From the NCBI GenBank assembly GCA_964610315.1, contig CAZSVM010000005.1, positions 1 through 64,000 on the forward strand: a stretch of DNA of 64,000 bases, given 5' to 3'. This document shows, one piece after another, positions 46,196 to 54,373 of the stretch (position 1 is the stretch's first letter; every line of letters starts with the position of its first letter). The translations under genes were made by a program, and so were the position numbers. The notes under the pieces were generated by a model. It searched no databases and had not been told where the DNA came from. It saw nothing but the letters and a program-made list of their open reading frames with translations. This stretch comes from JAQVEM01 sp964610315. GTDB taxonomy: Bacteria; Actinomycetota; Humimicrobiia; Humimicrobiales; Humimicrobiaceae.

Positions 46196-46429
46196 ATGAA
46201 AGAATTCACAGAAAGGCGATTAAAAAAATATGACGGCAGAGAGGGCCGGAGAGCTTATGTTGCCTGTTATGGAAAAGTTTATGATGTAACGGATAGTTTC
46301 CTCTGGAAGGAAGGAAAACATCAAGTAACCCATTTTGCCGGAAAAGATCTAACTGAGGAGCTTGAAAAAGCTCCTCATGGAGTAGATCTTCTTGAGAAAT
46401 TTCCCCTGATAGGCAGGCTGAAAAAATAA
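46196..46429 (+). CDS. Cytochrome b5-like heme-binding protein
   Basis: A 77-residue protein with the cytochrome b5 fold pattern: RRLKKYDGREGRRAYVACYG, KVYDVTDSFLWKEG, and two His in HQVTHFAGKDLTEELEKAPHG. Short proteins of this type bind heme or steroids and are found in anaerobes. Its role here is unknown; it lies within an oxidative-stress and metal neighbourhood. Confidence 0.85.
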   Translation: MKEFTERRLKKYDGREGRRAYVACYGKVYDVTDSFLWKEGKHQVTHFAGKDLTEELEKAPHGVDLLEKFPLIGRLKK

Positions 46430-46434
46430 TTGTT

Positions 46435-47196
46435 TTATTTTATGAGCGCCAAACTTAAAATCATTACCATCATCCCGGCTATGAAGCTTACTATGGGAAG
46501 GTGAAGATATCCGTAGGATTTGGAGACTGGAATAAGCTCGTCAATGGATATAAAGACCATGAGCCCTGCAATACCTGAAAGAAGGTAGCCTAAAATCTGA
46601 GAGTTTAGGAAAGGAAGAAGTATTACGGCGGTGATTAGTGCACCGATGGGCTCTACTACTCCTGACAAAAAGGACCATAAAAAAGCCTTTTTCCTGCTCC
46701 CGGTTGCCTTATATACCGGTGCTGATACGGCGATACCTTCCGGAATGTTGTGGATAGCAATAGCCACGGCTATGGCTGTTCCGATTTTTATGTTTACCAG
46801 CGAACTGTAAAATGTTGCCATCCCTTCAGGAAAATTATGAATCCCTATTCCCAGGGCAACAAAAAGCCCTGTCCTGAGAAGTTTTTTATTAGTTATATCG
46901 CCCATCTTTTCTTTTTGCCCGATGTATTCGTGGGGGATAAGGAAGTCAATTAAAAAAATAAAAATAAAGCCGATAATAAATGCTGCACTTGCTTTTATGA
47001 ATCCCAGCTGCTCGAATCCGGAAGGAAGGAGTTCGAAAAAGGAGATTCCTATCATAACCCCAGCCGTAAAACCGAGAACGGCGCTCATGAACTTAGAGCT
47101 TTCCCTTTTGAAAGCGAGGCCTATAATACTTCCGATGGTGGTAGAAAGACCTGCAATCGAGGTTAAAATCAGCGGTCTTATTATTTGTTGGTCCAT
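46435..47196 (-). CDS. ZIP family metal transporter
   Basis: A 253-residue membrane protein with about eight TM helices and the ZIP signature motifs HNFPEGMA and HNIPEGIAV in helices 4 and 5. It imports zinc or another divalent metal. Convergent with the cytochrome b5-like gene. The N-terminal half has a charged loop with the HEY segment. Confidence 0.93.
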   Translation of the reverse strand: MDQQIIRPLILTSIAGLSTTIGSIIGLAFKRESSKFMSAVLGFTAGVMIGISFFELLPSGFEQLGFIKASAAFIIGFIFIFLIDFLIPHEYIGQKEKMGDITNKKLLRTGLFVALGIGIHNFPEGMATFYSSLVNIKIGTAIAVAIAIHNIPEGIAVSAPVYKATGSRKKAFLWSFLSGVVEPIGALITAVILLPFLNSQILGYLLSGIAGLMVFISIDELIPVSKSYGYLHLPIVSFIAGMMVMILSLALIK

Positions 47197-47480
47197 TTTT
47201 TAAAAACAGTTTTATCTAAGATTTAAATTTTATTCAATGGCTATTTATTCAAATAACCATTTAATTATATTGATTTGCCTGAAATTTGTCTACCGGTGGA
47301 TGGCCCTAAAAATAATCAGAGTATAATTTTTTAAAGGAGAAAAAATAAATTGCAACAAAATTATTTATAATCCTGAAATGAACCCGGTAAAAAAACTTAC
47401 CATTCAAGAGTAAAAAGTCTATAATAATAAATAACCGGAGAATTAAAAAATAATTTAATGAACAAAGGTTTTTAATTAAA

Positions 47481-48602
47481 ATGTCAAAAATTGCTCTCAG
47501 GAACATTACTAAATATTATGATAAGCTGCTGGTTCTTAATGACATCTCTCTGGATATAAGCGATAGAGAATTTTTATGTATAACCGGACCATCGGGCTGT
47601 GGAAAAACAACGTTACTCAGAATTATCTCCGGTTTGGATACCAACCATTCCGGTAAAATATATTTTGATGATGTTGATTTCACAGATCTAAGCCCCTCCG
47701 AGAGAAATATTTCTATGGTTTTTCAAGAATTTGCCCTTTATCCTTTTTTAATTGCAAGGGAAAACATAGCTTTCCCTTTAAGATTAAAAAAATATCCTCT
47801 GGAAGAAATACTCCAAAAATTAAAATCTACTGTAAAAATGATTGATGTTGGAGTGGAGAAATATCTTGATTTCTTTCCTAAAGAACTGTCGGCCGGTCAC
47901 CGGCAGAGGGTAGCTACCGGCAGGGCAATTATCAGGGATAATCCCAGAGCTCTTTTGATGGATGAACCTCTCAGCAATCTTGATGCCAAGATAAGAATGA
48001 ATACCAAAACTTATCTTAAGAAATTGGTAACAAGATTGAAAATAACCACAATTTATGTTACCTCTGACAGCAGTGAAGCATTGGCTTTGGCTGACCGGAT
48101 TGCAGTATTGAATAATGGCCGGTTTGTTCAGATTGATAGCCCCTATAATATTTATAATTGCCCCAAAAATATGTTTATCGCCGATTTTTTTGGAACACTG
48201 GGAATGAATTTTATTAATGGGGTTGTAAAAGACCAGAATTTTTTCTTTGATGGCTGTTCAGTGGATATCAAATACTATACCGATAAGGATACTATGAAAG
48301 AGTTATATAAGAAACCTGAATTGGTACTAGGAATTAGACCTGAAAATATAAATTTTTCCATCAAACCTTTAAAAGCGGGAATAAAGGTAAAAGTTGATTT
48401 AATACAGAGATTCCCTCCAAAGGCAAATATAAGATGTAAATTGGGGAAATATATTATCAATGTTATATGCTTTATGGAAGATTTGGCCGGAATATGTCAG
48501 GGAATGGAAATTTATCTGGATTTCGATAAAAGCAAAATACTCCTTTTCTATCCTTATAATGGAGACTTGATTACACCGGAATTATATCATATATGTATTT
48601 GA
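47481..48602 (+). CDS. Orphan ABC importer ATPase (MalK/UgpC-like)
   Basis: A 373-residue protein with Walker A GPSGCGKTT, Q-loop VFQEFALYPFL, signature LSAGHRQRVATGRAI (LSAGH in place of LSGGQ), Walker B LLMDEPLSNLDAKI, and a C-terminal TOBE-like region. MalK/UgpC ATPases drive sugar or glycerol-phosphate uptake. No permease or binding protein lies next to it, so it may serve transporters encoded elsewhere. The switch His is replaced by Ser (YVTSDSSEAL), which is unusual and could impair ATP hydrolysis. Confidence 0.88.
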   Translation: MSKIALRNITKYYDKLLVLNDISLDISDREFLCITGPSGCGKTTLLRIISGLDTNHSGKIYFDDVDFTDLSPSERNISMVFQEFALYPFLIARENIAFPLRLKKYPLEEILQKLKSTVKMIDVGVEKYLDFFPKELSAGHRQRVATGRAIIRDNPRALLMDEPLSNLDAKIRMNTKTYLKKLVTRLKITTIYVTSDSSEALALADRIAVLNNGRFVQIDSPYNIYNCPKNMFIADFFGTLGMNFINGVVKDQNFFFDGCSVDIKYYTDKDTMKELYKKPELVLGIRPENINFSIKPLKAGIKVKVDLIQRFPPKANIRCKLGKYIINVICFMEDLAGICQGMEIYLDFDKSKILLFYPYNGDLITPELYHICI

Positions 48603-48917
48603 AGTGTTAATCGTTCGAATGGTAATTTGGTCGTATTGATTTATTTAAAATTTATATATAAGCTGGTAGTAGGAAAGTGATTTTATTATTCTGAGAATAT
48701 AAATGTCTTTAAAGAAATTATAATAAAGGATATAATCTCATTATTATAGAGGTGCTGTTCGTGACAATATTATTAAATAGGATTAAATAAATTATCTCGG
48801 GATTTAACTATATTAAAAAGATAAAAGATCAAAAATAAAATAAAAGTGCGATTATTTTAGTTGATTATTATGCTATAATTATCGTAAATATTTTCAGAAA
48901 TTGTAATTAAAAGAGAT

Positions 48918-49583
48918 ATGGATATGGACAGAAGTGATAAATTTTATACTATTGAAGAAGCTACCGACCTGCTGGGGGTAAGTGAGCAGGAAATAATGAA
49001 TATGATTTCCATGAAAAAATTACCTGCTGTAAAGATAGAAAAATCCATAAAAATAAGAGAGGAAGATATGGAAAGATTTCTGGACAGTCTGGGTAAAAAA
49101 GATATGGAGAGTAATAATGTTATAGAAAATGAAACCGAACCGGCAGCGGAGACAGAGGAAGTATATGAAGAAGAAATTGAAAATGGATATGAAGTAAAAG
49201 AAGAACCTGAAAGCGGTAAAATCCAGTCGGAGAATTCGTACAGAGAGTTGTTAAGAAAAAAACAGGAACTTGAAGAAGATATAAATTATCTGCAGTTTAA
49301 GTATGACGAGTTTAAAAAAAGGATAAAAAGTATAATTTCAGAAGAGTTTAAGTTGTTTTTAAAGGAAATAGATGAAGGAAATTTACCGGAAGGTGATGAG
49401 GTTCTGGGAAATAATTTTGATAATGATTTAGATATGTACAAGGATATTGATAGAAAAGAAGAAAATGATTACCATAACCATGAAGAAGATCTGTTCGCGG
49501 AAGATAATGGAAAGGAAGAGAAAAAACTAATACCGGAAAAGGATGATAAAATCGAACTGGGAGAGAACGGAACTGATAATTAA
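48918..49583 (+). CDS. HTH (excisionase/MerR-like) protein with acidic coiled coil
   Basis: A 221-residue protein. The first 55 residues form an excisionase-type winged HTH (FYTIEEATDLLGVSEQEIMNMI...KIREEDMERFL). The rest is highly acidic, with a coiled-coil stretch at about 105-145 (ELLRKKQELEEDINYLQFKY). HTH_17-type domains bind DNA. The gap before it (48603-48917) is AT-rich with a TATAAT at 48874-48879 and no other gene seen. Confidence 0.75.
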   Translation: MDMDRSDKFYTIEEATDLLGVSEQEIMNMISMKKLPAVKIEKSIKIREEDMERFLDSLGKKDMESNNVIENETEPAAETEEVYEEEIENGYEVKEEPESGKIQSENSYRELLRKKQELEEDINYLQFKYDEFKKRIKSIISEEFKLFLKEIDEGNLPEGDEVLGNNFDNDLDMYKDIDRKEENDYHNHEEDLFAEDNGKEEKKLIPEKDDKIELGENGTDN

Positions 49584-49703
49584 TAATTTTATCTTAAGAT
49601 AAATCTGGGTAGAAGAAGATAAGTGTTGTTCAAATGAGGGTTTATTATTTTTTAATTAAAAGCAGTTACAGATTGGTGCAGAAAAATTTAAGGCTTAAAG
49701 AAG

Positions 49704-49736
49704 TCAGGGGTGAAATTTCACTTCTGATTTTTTTTT
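49704..49736 (+). terminator. Intrinsic terminator after the HTH gene
   Basis: A self-complementary segment at 49704-49727 (left arm TCAGGGGTGAAA, right arm TTTCACTTCTGA, pairing with two G-U wobbles) is followed by a nine-base T run. It lies about 120 bp after the HTH stop and before the signalling gene. Confidence 0.7.
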
Positions 49737-49770
49737 AATTATATAAAAAATGAAAAGGTATAGTTGAAAG

Positions 49771-51648
49771 ATGGATATTGAAAGGATTACAAAAGAGCAG
49801 CTTATAAATAAACTGGTAGAAATGAATCAGAGGATTATTGATCTCAGGAAATATGAAAAACAGTCTATAAATTTTAAAGAATTGATAAAAGAAAACGAGG
49901 GGAAATACAAGAGCCTGCTGGAAACTAATTCCATAGGTATTATTCTAATAGACAGTAGAGGAATAATAACCGAATGCAATGATGCCATACTGGATTTTTC
50001 AGGTTATTCAAGAGAGGAATTAATCGGTAAGTATTTTACCAGGCGGGTTAATATCAGCACCAAAGACATCCCAAAATACCTTGAAATATTCAGGGCCATT
50101 TTAGATGGGAAAGAAGTCAGCTCATTTGAAATTACACAGCATAGAGAAAATGGCGATGTTCTTTTTGGTGAAGTTTATTTTGGCCCCTTAAAAGATAAGG
50201 ATGATAGAATTATTGGTTTTAAGGTAATTATAAAAGATATCACCGAGCAGAAAAAACTGGAAAGTAAATTTAAGGAGAGTAAAGAAAAATTTAATACTCT
50301 GTTTAAATCCTCCATGGAAGGAATTATCTTTCACGACCATGGAAAAATCCTGGAAGTGAATAATGCTTTTAGTGTACTGTTTGGGTGTAGTTCTTCATAT
50401 GCTGTTGGCCGAAATTTACTGGAATTTATTGCACCTGAGTATAAAGAGTCCATGATGGATAAAATAAAATCCGGATATGATCTTTCGTACGAGATTGCCG
50501 GGATTAGAAGTACCGGTAGTAAAATATTCCTGGAAGTAAGGGGCAGGCCTGTTATATACAATGGCCTGGAGGCAAGAATGGAGATTTTAAATAGTATTAA
50601 TGAACGGAAGAAAGCGGAAAGAAGAATTAGATATCTCAGTTTTCATGATAAACTGACCGAACTTTACAATAGAACTTATTTTGAAAAGGTAATGATAAAC
50701 ATTTATAAAGATAGAGATTTTCCCCTGAACTTTATAATTTGTGATCTGAATGGGCTTAAACTGGTAAATGATGCCTTTGGTTATAACGAAGGAGACAGGC
50801 TATTAAAAAGAGTAGCAAAAATATTAAAATACTGCTCCCGTGAAGAGGATATTATTGCCAGGTGGGGTGAAGATGAATTTTTTATACTCCTGCCCCGATC
50901 TACGGAAAAGGATGTAGAGGAAGTATTGAATAAAATAAAGAAAATCTGCTCAAAGACCAAGGATCAGAAAATACCTTTGAATATCTCCATAGGTATTTCG
51001 ACAAGGGAAAACCAGGGTCAAAATTTAAGAGATGTTATTAAAGAAGCTGAAAATAATATGTATAAAAACAAATTGCTCAAACGAAAGAGCATATATAATT
51101 CCATTATTTTGTCACTGGAAAGAATATTGTGGGAGAAGAACCGTGAAACCAAAGAGCATGCAGAGCGCCTCAAGAGTCTGGCACTACAGCTGGGGAATGC
51201 CATTAATTTACCGCAAAATAAACTGGATGAGCTGGAATTACTTTCCACTCTTCATGATATTGGTAAAGTGGGGATACCCGACAAAATTTTAATGAAGAAG
51301 GGAAGATTAACCGCCAGAGAATGGAAGGTTATAAAAAGGCATCCAGAGATAGGCTATAAGATTGCGGAGTCAACCCCACAAATTGCCTCTATTGCCGATG
51401 ATATTCTGTCACATCACGAGTGGTGGGATGGGTCCGGTTATCCACAGGGATTGAGGGGAAGTGAGATACCGATTAATGCCTGTATTGCTTCCATTGTGGA
51501 TGCTTATGATGTTATGACCTTTGGCAGACATTACAAACCGGCAATTTCCGAAGAAGAGGCAAAAGAGGAGCTTATCAGATGTTCGGGTGCCCAGTTTAAT
51601 CCAAAGCTTGTGGAAAAGTTTATTACCTATCGGGAAAAGTTAAATTGA
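49771..51648 (+). CDS. PAS-PAS-GGDEF-HD-GYP signalling protein
   Basis: A 625-residue protein: short coiled coil, PAS at about 45-160, PAS at about 170-285, GGDEF at about 290-440 and HD-GYP at about 460-620. The GGDEF active site reads GEDEF (G366-F370) in place of GGDEF, so diguanylate cyclase activity is doubtful. The HD-GYP part is complete: H495-D496, then HHEWWDGSGYPQG. It should hydrolyse cyclic-di-GMP or a related dinucleotide. No TM segment is evident. It follows a terminator. Confidence 0.9.
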   Translation: MDIERITKEQLINKLVEMNQRIIDLRKYEKQSINFKELIKENEGKYKSLLETNSIGIILIDSRGIITECNDAILDFSGYSREELIGKYFTRRVNISTKDIPKYLEIFRAILDGKEVSSFEITQHRENGDVLFGEVYFGPLKDKDDRIIGFKVIIKDITEQKKLESKFKESKEKFNTLFKSSMEGIIFHDHGKILEVNNAFSVLFGCSSSYAVGRNLLEFIAPEYKESMMDKIKSGYDLSYEIAGIRSTGSKIFLEVRGRPVIYNGLEARMEILNSINERKKAERRIRYLSFHDKLTELYNRTYFEKVMINIYKDRDFPLNFIICDLNGLKLVNDAFGYNEGDRLLKRVAKILKYCSREEDIIARWGEDEFFILLPRSTEKDVEEVLNKIKKICSKTKDQKIPLNISIGISTRENQGQNLRDVIKEAENNMYKNKLLKRKSIYNSIILSLERILWEKNRETKEHAERLKSLALQLGNAINLPQNKLDELELLSTLHDIGKVGIPDKILMKKGRLTAREWKVIKRHPEIGYKIAESTPQIASIADDILSHHEWWDGSGYPQGLRGSEIPINACIASIVDAYDVMTFGRHYKPAISEEEAKEELIRCSGAQFNPKLVEKFITYREKLN

Positions 51649-51783
51649 AAGCGGAGAAGTGTAAATTCATATAAGCTTTGGAGCCCTTCGTAATCTTTTA
51701 ATTCTTTTAATATAATCTGTGGTATATAACTTTCCTATTTTTTGATTTTAAGAATTAAATTAAAAAATTGAGGCGTAAAAAAA

Positions 51784-52725
51784 TTGAGGCGCATATTAAC
51801 AGTATTAGTTTATGTAATAATAACCGCCATCCTTTTAACAGTGATTCTTATAGGTTGTAGCCGAATGTCAAATGAGGGTCCCGGGGATGGGAGGATCAAA
51901 GTTGCGGTGAGTATACTGCCTCAGGTTGAATTTACAGAAAAAGTAGGAGGTGATAAAGTGGATGTTACGGTTATGATCCCTCCAGGGGCTAGTCCTCATA
52001 CCTATGAACTTACTCCCGGACAACTGGAAGAGGTAAGTAAAGCTGAAATGTACGCTAAAGTTGGTTCCGGAATTGAGTTTGAGTTGGAATGGATGGATAA
52101 AATAATTGAACTAAATAAAAAGATGCTGGTAGTAGATTGTGCCAGAGGAGTAAAATTTATTGCATCTGATCATAAATATGATGAGCCTTTTATTTATTAT
52201 GAATATAATGAAATTAACGGAATCAAAGATAGTTTCAGGGGAGTGGACCCTCATATCTGGCTTTCACCGGCAAATGCAAAAATAATGTCTGAGAATATTT
52301 ATGAGGGTCTGGTTAAAATAGAACCTCAAAACAGGGAGTATTACAGAAAAAATCTGGACAGCTTCATAGCTGAATTAGATAAACTGGATAAAGAAATCAG
52401 CCGGATGTTTGAGGGAAAAAAGAATAAAATAATAATGGTTTATCATCCCAATTGGACTTATTTCGCATCGGATTACGGTATCGAGCAGATACCTATCGAA
52501 GAGGAGGGAAAAGAACCAACCGCTGAGGTTATGAAAAATTTAATAGACCAGGCTGTAAAATATAATATTAAAGTAATTTTCGCCTCTCCCCAATTCAGCA
52601 CCAGAAGTGCCGAAACCCTGGCCAGAGAGATTGGAGGCTCCGTGATTCTGGTAAGTCCATTGGAAAAGAATTATATAGAAAATATGAGAAAAACTGCCGA
52701 AGCCTTTGCAGAATCTATGGAATAA
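51784..52725 (+). CDS. znuA: Zinc/manganese ABC transporter substrate-binding lipoprotein
   Basis: A 313-residue protein with a signal peptide and lipobox (LIGC), and the cluster A-I metal-binding histidines: GASPHTYELTP, DPHIWLSP and VYHPNWTYF, plus a late EIGGSVILVSPL segment. It captures Zn(II) or Mn(II) outside the membrane and feeds the ABC complex encoded next. The start is TTG 51784. It lacks a long His-rich loop, having only a short one. First gene of the znuACB order. Confidence 0.9.
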   Translation: MRRILTVLVYVIITAILLTVILIGCSRMSNEGPGDGRIKVAVSILPQVEFTEKVGGDKVDVTVMIPPGASPHTYELTPGQLEEVSKAEMYAKVGSGIEFELEWMDKIIELNKKMLVVDCARGVKFIASDHKYDEPFIYYEYNEINGIKDSFRGVDPHIWLSPANAKIMSENIYEGLVKIEPQNREYYRKNLDSFIAELDKLDKEISRMFEGKKNKIIMVYHPNWTYFASDYGIEQIPIEEEGKEPTAEVMKNLIDQAVKYNIKVIFASPQFSTRSAETLAREIGGSVILVSPLEKNYIENMRKTAEAFAESME

Positions 52726-52752
52726 AATTGGGTTATTTTATGGTTAATTAAA

Positions 52753-53508
52753 ATGGAAGACAAGGTTATTATAGATTTTAAAAATGTATTTTTCCATTAT
52801 GGCGAAAGATTGGTGCTGGAAGATATAAGCTTTTCGGTAAAGCAAAATGATTTTATTGCATTAATAGGACCCAACGGTGGAGGAAAAACCACCATACTTA
52901 GAATTATTCTGGGTCTGCTTAGGCCGGAGAGAGGAAGAGTAAAAGTTTTTGACAGCGAGCCCCGGGAGGGTAGAAAATCAATTGGTTACTTACCGCAAAG
53001 TATCTTTTTTGATTTGAATTTTCCCATTAACGTATTCGATGCCGTTATTATGGGAAGATACAGGGGACCGCTGCAAAAATATACGGAAAAGGATAAAAGA
53101 GCGGTATTAGATGCCCTGGCAACTGTAGGAATGCTTGAATATAAAAACAGACACATAAGTATGCTTTCAGGAGGCCAGCTGCAAAGAGTACTTATAGCCA
53201 GAGCTATTGTGAGAGAACCGAAACTGCTTTTACTTGACGAGCCTATGAGCAGCGTGGACCCTGAAACTCAGAAATCGATTTATGAGCTATTCCAGGAATT
53301 AAACAGGAAAATGGCTGTTATATTCGTAACCCATGATATTGGTGCCATATCAGCCTATATCGATAGGGTTTTTTGCCTTAACCGTAAACTTTATTATCAC
53401 GGACCCAGGGAAGGCAGCCTGGGCAAGCTTGAGGAAGCTTACCGATGCCCGGTTGAAATACTGGCTCACGGAATACCGCATAGAGTTCTGGGGAGGCATA
53501 AGAAGTAA
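52753..53508 (+). CDS. znuC: Zinc/manganese ABC transporter ATPase
   Basis: A 251-residue ATPase: Walker A GPNGGGKTT, signature LSGGQLQRV, Walker B LLLLDEPMSSVDP and switch His in VTHDIG. It powers the ZnuA/ZnuB importer. It overlaps znuB by 1 bp (TAATG). The metal, zinc or manganese, cannot be decided from the ATPase. Confidence 0.92.
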   Translation: MEDKVIIDFKNVFFHYGERLVLEDISFSVKQNDFIALIGPNGGGKTTILRIILGLLRPERGRVKVFDSEPREGRKSIGYLPQSIFFDLNFPINVFDAVIMGRYRGPLQKYTEKDKRAVLDALATVGMLEYKNRHISMLSGGQLQRVLIARAIVREPKLLLLDEPMSSVDPETQKSIYELFQELNRKMAVIFVTHDIGAISAYIDRVFCLNRKLYYHGPREGSLGKLEEAYRCPVEILAHGIPHRVLGRHKK

Positions 53509-54350
53509 TGGAATTTTTCCAATATGAATTTATGAGGAATGCTTTAATAGCTGCAGTGCTGGTTAATATAGCCTGCGGTATCGTGGGCACCTATGTAGTC
53601 ATAAAAAAGATAGTATTTATCAGCGGGGGTATCTCGCATGCAGCTTTCGGAGGTATTGGGCTGGGCTACTTTCTGGGAGTAAATCCAATTATAACCGCCA
53701 TTCCTTTTAGTTTGTTTTCTGCACTTGCTATTGGATTTATAAGTAAAAAAAGCAAGTTAAGCGAGGATTCGGCCATAGGGATAATCTGGGCATTGGGAAT
53801 GGCAATGGGTATTATTTTTATCAATTTGACTCCCGGTTACGCACCGGATCTTTTTAGTTACTTATTTGGGAATATTCTTACCATTCCTGTAAATGATTTA
53901 TATATTATGCTTGCACTGGATTTAATAATTATTTTAGTTATTGCTTTATTCTTCAAAGAATTTTATTCCATTTCCTTTGATGAGGAATTTTCGATGGTTA
54001 CAGGCATTCCCAATGAAATTTTATATCTGGTACTTCTCTGCATGGTGGCTTTGAGTGTAGTTATCCTTATTAGAATCGTGGGTATTATCCTGGTCATCGC
54101 TCTGCTTACAATACCATCATCAATATGCAGGCAGTTCACTTACAATATAAAAAAATTAATAATCAGTTCCATTATTGTTGGAATTATTTTAACCACAGCG
54201 GGCCTGTGGATTTCATATCTTCTGAACCTGGCATCGGGAGCAACTATAATTATCCTTTTAGTGGTAGTATTTATTTTCTCTTTTTTCGTAAAAAGGGTTT
54301 TTAAAGCCATAAGACAGCTAAAAAGTAAAAATAGAGCTTCATCTTTTTAA
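53508..54350 (+). CDS. znuB: Zinc/manganese ABC transporter permease
   Basis: A 280-residue permease with about eight TM helices and the conserved AFGGIGLGYFLG and LLTIPSSICRQF segments of the ABC-3 family. It overlaps znuC, so it is translationally coupled. It moves metal delivered by ZnuA across the membrane. The acyl-ACP fusion follows 23 bp later and may be in the same transcript. Confidence 0.92.
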   Translation: MEFFQYEFMRNALIAAVLVNIACGIVGTYVVIKKIVFISGGISHAAFGGIGLGYFLGVNPIITAIPFSLFSALAIGFISKKSKLSEDSAIGIIWALGMAMGIIFINLTPGYAPDLFSYLFGNILTIPVNDLYIMLALDLIIILVIALFFKEFYSISFDEEFSMVTGIPNEILYLVLLCMVALSVVILIRIVGIILVIALLTIPSSICRQFTYNIKKLIISSIIVGIILTTAGLWISYLLNLASGATIIILLVVVFIFSFFVKRVFKAIRQLKSKNRASSF

Positions 54351-54373
54351 ATTAACCAAGGGACATATTCATA

